Assembly: GCF_000835495.1 (NCBI RefSeq)
Contig: NW_015622547.1
Coordinates: 3,968,001 to 4,032,000, forward strand
From: Cladophialophora immunda
Taxonomy: Eukaryota; Ascomycota; Eurotiomycetes; Chaetothyriales; Herpotrichiellaceae
Direction: 5' to 3'
Length of the DNA stretch: 64,000 bases
Shown here: one piece after another, positions 33,558 to 44,770 of the stretch
How the letters are laid out: the number at the start of each line of letters is the position of its first letter
Position numbering within the stretch: position 1 is the first letter of the stretch
The notes under the pieces: model-generated
Database searches by the model: none
Seen by the model: only the letters and a program-made list of their open reading frames with translations
What the model was told of the DNA's origin: nothing
Made by a program: the position numbers and the translations under genes

Positions 33558-34978
33558 GATGATGGGTTCACGTCTATCGAGAGAAGCAGTGATTCTGAAG
33601 GACGAGAATCTCCAAGGGCATTCACCACAGTAATATCTTGGAAACCCACCACCGCCTGGCTAGACCACTGTGTAGGGCAGCTGGTCTGACTAGCGTTTGT
33701 AAGATGCATTTTTTTGCGGGGCGTTATTACCCCGGGTTTTGCGGGGAAGAGATGGGCGCATGCGATATCGCGGCTCATTGTCGACCCGGAACGAGGCTAG
33801 GGATTCAAGCGACGATTTTTCTCCCGGCGAGCATGTTTGACCATGGCAATGGGTCTAGACAGACTCATGTCAGTGGTCTGAGGTCCGGGGTCGCAGGTGA
33901 CAGAGCTCGTCCTTTGCTTTCAATTCGGAATGCAACCTTTTGCCGTGCCTCCCTAGGCGAGCGATAGTCAGGGTGAAGTGTAACCCTGCGTCAAGATTTT
34001 TGGGCTCTCACTTCAAAAGCTCGCCGGCTGACATCGGTGGAGATGCGTCATGTCGGTCCTCGTTTTCGGTCCAGCGGTGTTTGTCCACCAGGGTACGGGT
34101 GGTCGGCACTTGCCCATGGCAACGACATATTCTTCCAAAGCCTGTAGTGATAGCCAGCCTGCATGACTTCCTAGTCCTTTTCGAGCGGCGTGAGTATTGG
34201 GCTCGAAACATGCATCTTATATCCCGAGGCTATTCAGCTTTAGACGTAGTTAGGACAGGGTCTCGTTATCGTGAAGATTGGCGGGCTGAACAGTAGTTCC
34301 AAGCCACGTCCCGCGAAATCCGGTACCGACAGGAGGGAGTTTCTGTCTTTTTTTCTCGTCGCCGCTCACTCATTAGTTGTTACTCAAGTAAGAAAGCAAT
34401 ATCAATGCGAGACAGGCTGCCTGAAAGAAGAAAGAGAGGCAGGAGGACCGAGCCTCAAGGTGGCAGACAAGGCAGCCAAGGTTTGTAATGACCAAATTTT
34501 CTCAGTTTGCGTGTTGCGCGAGGCTGAGATACTAGGTAGTCATGGGAGGATCTTCCTGATGCTGCTTCTATTGTTAGTAGCGCTGCAATCTCCTTCCCCG
34601 AAAAGACTCCAGAAGCATCGTCTGAGAGTCTGAGAAGGCTGTGAATTAAGTTCAATTATACGATGTGTAATTGCCAATGAATCAACAAACAAGATATATT
34701 GCCGTGCCCATATTTTCCTCCTCAACAGTTGCAAAACAACCCCGTCCAAAGTCCAACTCCACACGCTGACACCTGAACTTACTTGTCAGTGCGAACGATA
34801 GAGGCAGCACCCCATGCCTTGTGTCCAGAACCTCTCTCTCCGATGCACCGGATCCTCAAACAGCCATCGAAACCTCTCTGTCCCACTCAGAACAGCTAGA
34901 CATGTCCAGAAAGGGTGCGTCTCTTGTTCTGTGAGGCACTTCCCAAGGCAAGGAAGACCACGAGAGCACCGAGTTGAC
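33558..34978. other. Spacer of 1.4 kb
   Basis: No supported gene. The stretch includes the transporter promoter (from 33558) and the 3' end of the SDR gene. Frames on the plus strand (33638-33967, 34271-34633) lack motifs. Confidence 0.4.
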
Positions 34979-36084
34979 CTATGCAAACTCTTTCGTCACC
35001 TCGTCACACCAGTCAAACAGCTTCTTGGCCTCTCCGTTCTCCTTCGTCGCCTCCGCAATCAAATCCGAGCGGACCGAGCCTCTGCGACCCCAGGGAATGA
35101 TATAACCGCCTTGATCTTTGTCCAAAGTCAAGTCCGGGGATAGACCGGCATAGATCTCGGTATATGCGCCGAAGATTACGGGGTTCAGGAGCAATTTTTG
35201 CAGAAGCCATCGCGCCCAGGCGGGGTATTGGTCGTTGGCGTGTCGTTGGAGGTCGGATGCAAGGTTGCCAGGGTTGTATGACTGCAGCCGGACTGGTAAG
35301 TCCTTGTCTGCAGATATATCGAGGTAACGATACTGACAGGCAACAAAGGGCAGGAAGGAAGCAAGTGGTTACTCACACTGTGAAGAACTCCATCTTTGAC
35401 ACCATATCGTTTCCCAAACTCGGTCCCGAAGAAATAATTTGCGGCTTTGCTCACGCCATATGTAAATGTATTGCTGTTCGCATCATCCAATGTCTCTTTC
35501 CCATCTGCACCCTTCTTCCAGCGCACCCCGTTCGTGGGACTCTGTAGAACTACAGCTAGGCTGCCCGCCCAGCTGACCCTCACGGTGCCCTTGGGTTCGT
35601 CCGCTGCGGTGCGCTTGAGGATGGGGAGGAGTAGTTTCGTGAATAGGAACGGGCCAAGGATGTTTGTTTGGTATGTCAGATCCATGCCCTGGGCGCCCTT
35701 GGACCCCTGCGGAGGGATCATCACGCCAGCATTGTTATCCAGCCAATGCAGCTTGTCTTCGCGAGACAGAAAATCCTCGGCACTGGCTTTGATAGTGCTC
35801 AAGTCGGACAAGTCCAGATGCAAGTATTCGAGCTTGCCTTGGGACTTAGGATGTTGTTCCTTGATGGAGTCGATGGCGGCTAGAGCCTTTGACTCTGTGC
35901 GCGCGGCGACGTAGACTTTGGCGTTGTGAGCGTAGAGGATGCTGGCAACTTGATATCCAACCCCAGTATTGCTTCCAGTGATAAGATAGACCTTGCCTGT
36001 TTGATCGGGGAGGTTCTTCTCTGTGAGAGTTGGCGCGGGCAGTCCAAAAGATTGGGACCACAGGGCGCGCAGTTTGTACAGCAT
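34979..36084 (-). CDS. Short-chain dehydrogenase (retinol dehydrogenase/WWOX-like)
   Basis: Exons 36084-35377 and 35281-34979 (95-nt intron, GTGAGT ... CTGCAG) give 336 aa. VYLITGSNTGVGYQ is the cofactor loop, HLDLSDLSTIK and WLDNNAGVM follow, and YGVSKAANY carries the Tyr-x3-Lys pair. After the intron the sequence reads SYNPGNLASDLQRHAND, the usual C-terminal family segment. The start MLYKLRALW at 36084 is the first ATG in frame; upstream in-frame sequence exists but begins without ATG, so a further exon is possible. The enzyme probably reduces a lipid or aromatic carbonyl; the substrate is not readable. No clear pathway link to the neighbours. Confidence 0.86.
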
Positions 36085-37067
36085 TTCGGCGACGAGGTTA
36101 GAGGGATAAGGACTGTTGGGTATTGACCGTCTGGTGAAGAGAGATGCCAATCACTACTCTGGAGGCGGGGTTTGATGAAGTAGATGTGCGGTGTCGCCGA
36201 GGAAGACGCAGGAAGAAATGCAGAATGGGCGGGCAGATTGCAAAATGTCCTTGCAGTTCAAGGGCGCTTCGTGCTTATATGTCAAAGACTTTGCAGGTGT
36301 GTGGGACATGATCCTGGATGACGGATTCCTCATACTTCGTATTCTGGTGACAGGTAATGCGCGTCGCCGGAGATAGAACACATCAGGAGATCGACCCTGC
36401 ATTGACTTTAGGAGAAACCCCCTTGCACCCATGCTTCTGTTTGGTTCCGGGGTGACTCCGTGCCAGGGTTTTGATATGTCGCAGGACACCGAATGCGCAG
36501 GCACCGATCATCCTGGCGCATCGGGGCTGGATCCATCGTCGCCTCGTCAACAGGGCATAGAGATGCAAAGGCGCATGATATGATGCGCTCTCACATGAAC
36601 TATGAGTAAGGATGATGGAAAGGACTCAGGCGAAAAAACTGGCAGCCAATCCACGCCGACTTGTCAGTATCGTGCATTAGCGTTGAGCTTGATTCCCAGC
36701 ATCGGCGGGGGCTTTGTCACCGAGGCCATCACTGCTTACGGCAATGGCACCAATACTTTTCGCTGGGGGGCGACAGGGGGCTCAATGCGAGTGGCGGGCG
36801 GAGGGTGGGCACCACTGCTGCAAGCCCCCGGCGTTAAAGCTGGGGCAATGCAGGAAGCAGCGGCCACTCCGGCTGAAACAGTGGATAGAGCTGATCTCAG
36901 GGCGTCGCTTGGTGGTAGTATAGAAGATTGCTCTTGTTCGTTGCAAAAAATACTGTTGCCTAGACGAACATTCTCTTTAGTGAGAGACACTAGGTAATTT
37001 CCTACAGTCGCTGCCATTGAATGGAACATGGTCGAAACACTCCTCGAGAGAGCAGAAGACTGACGGC
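36085..37067. other. Spacer upstream of the SDR gene
   Basis: A 131-codon plus-strand frame at 36602-36997 is Gly/Ala-rich, without domain or homologue that I recognise, and is not called. The remainder is promoter-like. Confidence 0.35.
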
Positions 37068-38219
37068 TCAGTCCAACACCAACGTCTCCCCAATGTCCAA
37101 AACACCAATCTCCTCTCCCCATTTCAAGCCCGCCTCTTCAGCAGCCATCTTCCAGTGCTTCATCGGCGTGCGGACATCTTCGTAATACTGAGACAGGCCG
37201 CCACGAACTGTCCCCCAGTGCATCCCGATCGATCTCCTGCTTTTCACATCTTGATGTATTCGGATCGAGTCCCACGAGTTGGCATGGACGTTGGACATGA
37301 AGTCCCTTGGTTCACACAGCCCAATGGGCAAGAGGGACAGGTCGAACGGGCCCAGCAGATCACCAATCTGCTTGAAAGCTGGACACGCAGGCTGTGCGTC
37401 TTCTTCCTCGCGGGACAAGTTCATGGAATGGATGGATCGATAGGCGGTGTCGCCAGCAAAGTAGATCCTTTTGCCGGAGCCCTGCAGGTCTTGAATCGCA
37501 TACGAACACCACAGATCGTGGTTTGAGTCCCATATGCTTCGTCGCGAGAAGTGCTGTGTGGGCGTACATGTGATCCGAGCCTTTCCAATCCCATTGACCT
37601 CAATGTCGACTCCCTCCCACCAATCCAGCTCGGTAATGGACGAGCGATCGATCCCGATTGCCGTCAGCCAACGCGAATTGTGCAGTCCCACCAGAAAATG
37701 GACTTTTGATCTTCTCCGGGCCCAAATCGCCTTTAGAGTCTCTGCGTCGGCGTGATCGTAATGGTTGTGGCTGATGACGACCAGGTCGATCTCGACAGCA
37801 TCAAGCAACTCCTCCAAAGTACACGGGGTGGGTGTATATCTTTTAGGGCCAAACCATGTGAATGGAGAGGTCCTCTCCGAAAACACCGGGTCACAGAGGA
37901 TGTTGATGCCCCGTAGCGCGGAATCCTCCTTGCCGGTCTGCACCAGAAAACTAGCATGGCCGATCCAGGTCACCTTGGGCCCTGGGTGAGGCGTGGAAAA
38001 GTCGACTCGCTGAACAGGTACCAGCTCCGAGCGGTCATTGGGAACTGGCACAAACGTTGGGCGATCTTTGCCAAAGCGAACTTTGACGATGTTCCCCAGA
38101 CTGTGGTGGCTGGGATTGAATGACGGCCACGGGTTTCGGAAGGCTTTGGGTGGGTTGCCGATGTGATGGTCTTTAGGCTCGTCTGGAAGCAGCGAGGGCA
38201 GCTTTTGGATCGACACCAT
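37068..38219 (-). CDS. NAPE-PLD-like metallo-beta-lactamase-fold hydrolase
   Basis: A single exon, 383 aa. KVTWIGHASFLVQ leads into the metal site ISHNHYDHAD (H151-H156), the HxHxDH signature of the fold; further ligands come from TPTQHFSRR, IYFAGDTAYR and a late GMHWGT. The family includes N-acyl-phosphatidylethanolamine phospholipase D and bacterial UlaG-like lactonases, and FGPKRYTPTPCTLEEL matches the NAPE-PLD branch. The enzyme would hydrolyse a phosphodiester or ester in the cytosol or at membranes. There is no transmembrane helix. It is divergent from the decarboxylase-like gene across 592 nt. Confidence 0.9.
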   Translation of the reverse strand: MVSIQKLPSLLPDEPKDHHIGNPPKAFRNPWPSFNPSHHSLGNIVKVRFGKDRPTFVPVPNDRSELVPVQRVDFSTPHPGPKVTWIGHASFLVQTGKEDSALRGINILCDPVFSERTSPFTWFGPKRYTPTPCTLEELLDAVEIDLVVISHNHYDHADAETLKAIWARRRSKVHFLVGLHNSRWLTAIGIDRSSITELDWWEGVDIEVNGIGKARITCTPTQHFSRRSIWDSNHDLWCSYAIQDLQGSGKRIYFAGDTAYRSIHSMNLSREEEDAQPACPAFKQIGDLLGPFDLSLLPIGLCEPRDFMSNVHANSWDSIRIHQDVKSRRSIGMHWGTVRGGLSQYYEDVRTPMKHWKMAAEEAGLKWGEEIGVLDIGETLVLD

Positions 38220-38811
38220 CTTGAGCCTCCTGAGTCTCTGAAGCCCGATGAACTTGATGTGCCACGGAGCAGAGATCTGGCAGACCGGTGCCTGGAGATG
38301 GAGAGCTCACTGGACTTGTCGGACTCGGATTCATCCGCCCGCCACACGGCGCAGTCGTGATCCCGCGGCGCGTTCTGCTGTCCAGCTGTTGTTAGGTTTG
38401 GTGTGGCTGGCCATCTTGGTTTTTGGGACGGACGTCCGCCGCATCCATCCCGTTCATTATGGCTATACTGATATCTACCGGGTACCATCCTTTGATTCAA
38501 GATTCGCGCCAAAAGGCCAGCCGACACGGAAAAGAGAACGCAGTCATATGCAAACCAAGGCCAGCTACTCGTTTTGGCATCTTCGCCTCTCTCCAGACCC
38601 CGCGTCTGACTCCATCGGCCTCAGGCCAACTCCGACATGATCGACCATGATCCGGCATATAATCCACGGTGAGTTCATCCATCTCCTTCGAAGGCTTGTT
38701 GGAGATCTTCACAGCACCTGCTTGCACTCGATTTGAAGAAACATCCGCTGTGTGCGTCTCCGACTTCACATCTCGCACTTACTCTCCCGTGGGAGGGCAG
38801 CGACATCAGCC
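38220..38811. promoter_or_regulatory. Divergent promoter of the NAPE-PLD-like and amidohydrolase genes
   Basis: The flanking genes start on opposite strands at 38219 and 38812. No gene inside; the open frame at 38497-38778 is in the promoter. Confidence 0.45.
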
Positions 38812-39798
38812 ATGGTCCCTCCACTGATTGCTCTGGAAGAGCATTTCTTCTCCCAAGCTGTCCTGGCGGGTTCCGCGGATTCCTACTCAGAACAGCTCAA
38901 GCATATCCCCGGCTTGATCGACAAACTCGCCGATGTAGGCGATCTCCGTCTGAAGTCCATGGATGTCGGGAAGGTGTCGTTGCAGATTGTCTCCCACGCC
39001 CCTGGCACCATGTCGGCGTCCCAATGCCGGTCTGCCAACGACCAGCTCGCCGAGGCAGTGAAGAACAACCCAGACCGCTTCGCGGGCTTTGCGGTCCTGC
39101 CAGTCTCGCAGCCCGCAGAATGTGCCGCTGAACTGACCCGCTGCGTCAAGGAGCTCGACTTCGTCGGCGCCCTAATTGAAAACCACGCTGCGGATGGCAC
39201 GTACTTTGATGGGTCAGCCTATTTGCCCATGTTCCAAGCCGCCCAAGACCTCGACGTGCCCATCTACTTACACCCGACGTGGCCCACCCAGGACCTGATG
39301 TCGCTGCTTTATACGGGAGACAACATCCCCCGCGCTGCATCGATCTCTCTCTCCTCGTCGGCATTCGGATGGCATTCCGACGTGGCCGTGCACGTGCTGC
39401 GCCTTTTCGCGGCGGGCCTGTTCGACCGGCTGCCCCGGCTCAAAATCATCATCGGCCACATGGGCGAGATGCTGCCCTTCATGCTCGAGCGCATCATGCA
39501 GCTGTCGCCGCGCTGGGGTACGCGCCAGAGGGACTTCAAGACCGTGTGGGACGAGAACATCTGGATCACCACGAGCGGCGACTGGAGCGTCAACCCCATG
39601 GCCTGCATTCTGAAAAACACCAAGCTCGACCACGTGCTGTACAGCGTGGACTATCCTTTCGCCCGCAACGAGGACGGCTTGAAGTTTATGGAGGAGCTGG
39701 AACAGAGCGGCCTGGTTTCGGTAGAGCAGTTGGAAATGATTGCGCACGGGAATGCAGAGAGGTTGCTGCGTGTTAAGCACAAGAAGCGCTGGGATTGA
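38812..39798 (+). CDS. Amidohydrolase-2 family decarboxylase-like protein (2,3-DHB / gamma-resorcylate type)
   Basis: A single exon, 328 aa from ATG 38812 (an upstream in-frame extension lacks an ATG). The N-terminal motif PLIALEEHF carries E9 and H11, the E-x-H metal ligands typical of hydroxybenzoate decarboxylases rather than the H-x-H of ACMSD. Further ligands are in IYLHPTWP, IIIGHMGEMLPF and YSVDYPFARNEDG. These enzymes remove the carboxyl group from ortho-hydroxybenzoates without redox cofactor. The ring substrate cannot be chosen from sequence. Expected to be cytosolic. Confidence 0.9.
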   Translation: MVPPLIALEEHFFSQAVLAGSADSYSEQLKHIPGLIDKLADVGDLRLKSMDVGKVSLQIVSHAPGTMSASQCRSANDQLAEAVKNNPDRFAGFAVLPVSQPAECAAELTRCVKELDFVGALIENHAADGTYFDGSAYLPMFQAAQDLDVPIYLHPTWPTQDLMSLLYTGDNIPRAASISLSSSAFGWHSDVAVHVLRLFAAGLFDRLPRLKIIIGHMGEMLPFMLERIMQLSPRWGTRQRDFKTVWDENIWITTSGDWSVNPMACILKNTKLDHVLYSVDYPFARNEDGLKFMEELEQSGLVSVEQLEMIAHGNAERLLRVKHKKRWD

Positions 39799-40427
39799 GG
39801 AAAGAAGCTCGTCCGGGCAACAAAACATTCCGGAATTGATCATCTACTTCCACAAAGTTACAATACATAACCCGGTAGACTGTGCATGATTAGATGTGTA
39901 TTTCCATGCTCCGGTCGGTTCGCAAGCCCTCAGAGCAAGTGAATTGCTGCTGCGACGGTGGCCAAAACATGCTCCCTCGTTTGACGGCCACTCACCAGAC
40001 ATCTATACTCTGTAGACTCAATGCATTCCTGCTCCAAAGGGGGCATATTGAACGTGGATACGTGACACCGACCGGACATGGCTCAGCGGAGGCCACCGCC
40101 TTCATTGGAAAGTGTATAAAAGTGCGTAGAGGACTGAAGGGGAGGGACCAACCCGCTTCATTGACACAGAAAGGATGGCAAGATATGATTGGCTAGATGA
40201 TTCGATCCGATATCGAGGTCGTAGTCTTGTTCACAGTCCAGACAACTTGTTCTCTAGCAATCCCAGGCCTGTCCTTCGGCCGTGATGCTCGCCAGGTACA
40301 GATAGATACTCCATTCCCGTAGGAGCGACAATTCCGCACATACCAACCAACTCCATCGCTTCATTATAGGTAGGTCAGACAGCAATAAAAGGTCTCGCAA
40401 CAAACAGCATATCTCTGCACTCTTTCA
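39799..40427. other. Convergent spacer between amidohydrolase and membrane-protein genes
   Basis: About 630 nt. A TATAAAA at 40113-40119 (in GTGTATAAAAGTG) has no identifiable gene downstream. Otherwise 3' UTR sequence. Confidence 0.35.
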
Positions 40428-41183
40428 TTATCGTCTTGAAACCTTCCTCATCGGCCTTCCTCCTCCTCCAAACTCCGCTGGATCCACAGTCCTAAAGCCA
40501 CTTCTGCGACTGCCTTTCCTAGGCGGCGAGCGTTCGGGCGAGTGCTCTTCAATGACCTCAACAATGTCCTCCTCGACACTGGACGGGCCAAAATGTTCCT
40601 CAACCACCACCGTCTCTTCTACCACCCTACTCGACCTGTGGTTGCTGACGTGGCTCATGGGCTGGCTATGGCTTCTGCTGCTCGGACTGCTTCGGGAGGG
40701 CCTTCTTCGGTGATGCCGGATGACTTCCTCTGTCACGACCTCACGGCCGCCTCCCCAACCTGACAGGCGAAATAGTGAGAGAATTATATATAATATAAGG
40801 ATGAAGCCACCGACAGAGCCGAGGACAATGCCGACCAAGGCGCCGGGGGCGGGGCCGGAGTTGAGGCCTGCATAAGTGGTGGGAATTGCGAGGACGGCAT
40901 TCTGTCGTTTCTCGAGACCGGTGGAGGGTTGAAGGAAGATAGGCTGCACGAGCTCGCGGCGGGACGGTTTGGATGGCGACGTCGAGGTGAGGAGCGTGCG
41001 TCTTGAGAATTGCAGCACCTCTCTAAGGACAAGTGCGAAGAAGGACGCGATGGAAGTTCTGGAAGTGGTGACCGACTGCTTTGGGGAGACCGTCTCGAAG
41101 GTCGAGGACACGGAGCGGGAAACCACGGATCGTAAGTGTTCACTCGAGGCGCTGACACTGCGGATGTAGGACGTCGGCGCCAT
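40428..41183 (-). CDS. Single-pass transmembrane protein with Ser/Arg-rich tail
   Basis: A single exon, 251 aa. The lumenal/extracellular half is Ser/Thr-rich and contains a dibasic LEKRQN site that could be cut by a Kex2-type protease. One clear helix, GALVGIVLGSVGGFILILYIILSLF, lies at about residues 112-136. The cytosolic tail is rich in Arg/Ser and acidic stretches, with VVEETVVVEEHFGPSSVEED and a final GGGGRPMRKVSRR. This architecture (Ser/Thr-rich region, GAxxGxxxG helix, charged tail) is common among fungal wall-sensor-like or orphan membrane proteins. Function unknown. Confidence 0.75.
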   Translation of the reverse strand: MAPTSYIRSVSASSEHLRSVVSRSVSSTFETVSPKQSVTTSRTSIASFFALVLREVLQFSRRTLLTSTSPSKPSRRELVQPIFLQPSTGLEKRQNAVLAIPTTYAGLNSGPAPGALVGIVLGSVGGFILILYIILSLFRLSGWGGGREVVTEEVIRHHRRRPSRSSPSSRSHSQPMSHVSNHRSSRVVEETVVVEEHFGPSSVEEDIVEVIEEHSPERSPPRKGSRRSGFRTVDPAEFGGGGRPMRKVSRR

Positions 41184-42113
41184 TGATTGAGCTCGGCCCC
41201 TCCGCTGGGGGAGATCGAGAATGAATTGCGAGTGCTCTCAACACCAACCGCAAAATCCTGTCCTCCTCTTTTGCGGTTTTTGTTGCTGCTTATATATTTT
41301 CTTTCTCTTGCCTGCCTGTCTCGTGCGTGCTGCCCAACCTGCACGGGCGTCTCACGAAGGCTGTGGGAGGTGGAAATTCAGCTGATTGCGGGCACCAATG
41401 GAGACTCGCGGAATAAGTGCGGTGAAGGATAGAAATCCGTATCGGATGTCGAAAGAAGAGCAGGAGTCTGGAACCAGAACGAGCGACTATTGCAGGAATA
41501 CAAGCCAAAGCAAGCAGGAAGCCACAGAAAGTTGCTTGGTTCAGAAAAGAAACGGGAGAAGAAGGCAGAGGTTGGTGCTGGGTGTGGTGCGGTGCGCTCA
41601 CTCTTTTTTCTAACGTGATGGAAGATTGAGATCCCAGCCACGTCTGTCCACTTGGTTTAGCTTCGCGGCCTGCGACCTTGAACCTTGCACCGCGCCCCGC
41701 TGCGGCCCGCGAGGTGCCTAAACCACTACTAAGACTCGGTACTACGACATCATAAGGCTCGCTCCAAGATATAATCCGGGTGGTTGGTGTTTGACCATCT
41801 CCCGTTCCACTTCTCATCTGCCTTCCTCATCTCACGCGCGCCTCACGCTCGAGTAGTTTTCCTGTTGGCGAAATAAGCCCAATCCGCTTCTTGAGACTTC
41901 TGACACTTTCTATGCCTCTGACGCCCATTTGTCTCATGTGCGGTGTACGCACTGGCTCTAAAGTCGCCAAAATGACTGAGTGCCATGCTGGGGGGTGACA
42001 AAGGCGTGGACGAATATTACACCACTCTCCAATACTGAGTAACACAACTCGATAGCGTCTTGAGCTATTCTGTCAAGCGCCTAATGGACATGAATGCCCC
42101 CGTGGTATCTAAT
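41184..42113. other. Spacer between membrane-protein gene and kinesin gene
   Basis: About 930 nt containing the promoter of the 40428-41183 gene and the 3' end of the kinesin gene. No gene was recognised on either strand. Confidence 0.4.
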
Positions 42114-44770
42114 TCAAATGTCATCCGGATCACCGAGATCCCACTTGCGCGTCGTCAATTTGCGCTGCTTCTTGACAGCTGGAACTGCAGGTTGTGAGTC
42201 TTCCAGCACTGAGACCCTGGTTGCACTTGAGCTCCTCAACGATAGCTTCCGTGGCGAAACATCACATATGTCCAGCCCATCGTCGCTCTTCCTGGGCTTG
42301 AGTGTCGCCTCGCTGTCTCGATCTTTGGTTGACGCCCTTAGTGAAGCTAGAAAAGGGTTGGTCGCAATGTTGGCGTTGGACGACTCTTGCAAAACCAAGC
42401 CCTTGACAGGGGACCGGGACGTGGCCGCGCTTCGAGACTTCTTTGTCGGACTTTTTGTTTGGAGCTCTTGTTGCACAGCTCGCAACTTGGCACGGAGGCA
42501 TTCGTTTTCTCGCTCAAGCTCTTCGATCCTCCCATCACTGGAAGCATCCTCGTGAATCGTGATCTTTGCCGTTTTCTCGAGAATTTCGAGCTTGCCGTCC
42601 ACGTACGCCTCTCCTCGCAGTCTCTCTTGCTCCCATGCAGTTCTCCATCTTTCTCTCTCTTCATCCAGCCGTTCTTCCATCTCTGCCCAGCATTCCTCGC
42701 GAACTTCTTGCTCCTTGACAGCGAGCTTCTCTTCCGCTGCCTGCAGCTTCAGTTCTGCCTCCGTGCGTTTGATTTCTTCCTCCGCGAGTTTGACAGCCAG
42801 GAAATCGCATTCTTCAGCCAGTCTTGCCGCCTCATGGGTTGCCTGATCCAGTTCTTTCGTGATAAAATACGCATTTGCAACATCGTTCGGAGTGCACCGA
42901 CCCGTTTGTGATATCTTGCTCTGAGTCCCAGCCAAAATCGTGCTAGTCACACTAGGAACCCTTGGAACGGTGACCTCTCGAGCCATAGCCGCATATCTCA
43001 GAATCTGACTCGTGGCATTGAAGTCTCCCAAAGGATCAGCAGTGACAATCATCACGCCCTTTTGTGGTGGTCTGCATATGGCGGCATGGTTTGAGGACGG
43101 AAAGGAATTGGAAAAGAGAAGCTCCGTGAGCTTGCACTGTCGAAAGGGAACGATGGGCTTGCTTCCTTCCTGTTGGCAGTCATTGATGACCTGAAGACAC
43201 TGCCCGAGGTACATCAAGCTTTCGTTAATCTTTCCTGCTTCCGCCAGCGTCGATCCGGTGGTTTTGGCATTGCGAGCGCGTTCGGACCCGGCCAGATCAC
43301 AGATGGTCATGGTTCCGCCGGTCCAGGGAGGTTGGGAGGCCATCAGATACCCATCATTGTAATTTGGTCTCATTCGCTTTTTCACTTCGATGCAAAAGAA
43401 GCCATGACTCCTGGAGCTGACACTGTTGCTTCCAGTTCCTGCCACTCTTCTTTCGGTAAGGCCCGTTTCCAAGACCATCATTGCTTCATCATAGCTTCCG
43501 CACACAACTTTCCGGAGCCCAGCAACCACTTTCATTTCTGGCGACATTTCGGTATTCTTGAACAGTAATGGACGCCGCAGTAAGCCCTTCTGCAAAGCTG
43601 CTCCTTGCCGTGTCGACGTGGGTGGTGCATTAGGCGACGTGGGATTCGACAGCAGGTCAAAAATACGATCGTTGTATACTTCGTACATTGATACAAGGAC
43701 AACGTACTCGGCTTGCTGTTCGATGTCCACTGTATAGGCTCCTACATCAGGATTCTGTGGGAATGTGGACGGTCGAGGCGGAGGAGGCCTTCGGACGGGG
43801 TGGCCGATAGATTCCTTAAATGCCATAGATTTAGCAGGGGACTTCAAGCTTTTCAAACGACTTAAAAATGGAACTTTGGATGGCGGGCGCCAGGGTTCCT
43901 TCTCGAGCAAAGAAACCGTGTCTGGGATACTCGACAGCAACTGCACGGTTGACAGAGCACTACCTGTGAAGTGGTCTGGTATAAATGCCAACGGCAATGG
44001 GTTTTGAACAGTGCTGGTATTTGTGCGGGTTCGGGAAGGTGCGGGAAATGAGCCGGGAAGCCCATTCTTGTCAATGCCTACCATCATGGGAGTTTGAGCG
44101 CGTGACATAGGTGTCTGGGCTCGTGATAATCTGGCTCGGTCGCCGTCGCCGTAGATTGACTCGAGGAAGGTGGTTGCCGACCAGATCTGGGCTTCAGTGG
44201 GATCAGACGCTTGAAGAGATGAGAGGAGACTGGTATCCGTGGGGAGATCTGGGTGATGCGGTCGACGTATATTCTCGCCAATTGATCTGAAGAGAACGTC
44301 GAGAGTCATCTGCGTGAGTCCCCGCTGAGACTTGGATCCAAGGATTGTGTGGCTCTATTATCGGTCAGTGGCGACGGAGAACTGGTCTCGACACAAGGCG
44401 CTCTCACCTTCCCACTACCAGTAACTCCCAGTGTGGCAACAAGACCATCTCTTCCGGTCTGCAGCACACTCTTTATCGTGTCTGCCACCCCAGACTCGTC
44501 GAATATGTCTAACTGTGCCGCCTCTTCTTGGAATACCTTCGTGAATCCAAATCTCTCGATCGCGCGCTTTCTCGAGTCGTTTGGAGGTTGTAGGGTGATG
44601 TGGCTCGAGAATGAATTGCCCACATTTTCGTCGCGTTCGGCTACCGCGCTCGGTGGCTCCACGATGAGCCACGGTTCAGGCCTTGACTGCGAGAGTTGGA
44701 ATGGTGGGCGAAGGCGCAAATAGACCTGGAACAGAGAGGTTTGTGGTGCCATCTTGGTCGAGTTGTCCAT
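42114..44770 (-). CDS. Kinesin motor protein, probably kinesin-6 group
   Basis: Exons 44770-44408 and 44354-42114 (53-nt intron, GTGAGA ... TAATAG) give 867 aa. The P-loop GVTGSGKSHT spans residues 115-124 with the intron just after the Lys codon. A long insert of over 100 residues, rich in Pro/Arg/Thr, separates the P-loop helix from YVVLVSMYEVYNDRIFDLLS; such an insert in loop 6 is typical of kinesin-6 (MKLP/KIF20). Switch I is NSVSSRSHGFF and switch II ICDLAGSERARN. A coiled coil follows (EERLDEERERWRTAWEQERL, LERENECLRAKLRAVQQELQ), then a basic Ser-rich tail ending near KKQRKLTTRKWDLGDPDD. It acts on microtubules, likely in anaphase midzone function. Confidence 0.92.

Noticed and set aside
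36602..36997. 131-codon plus-strand frame with an ATG
   Set aside because: Gly/Ala-rich, no recognised domain and no splice partner; could be a small orphan gene but evidence is too thin.
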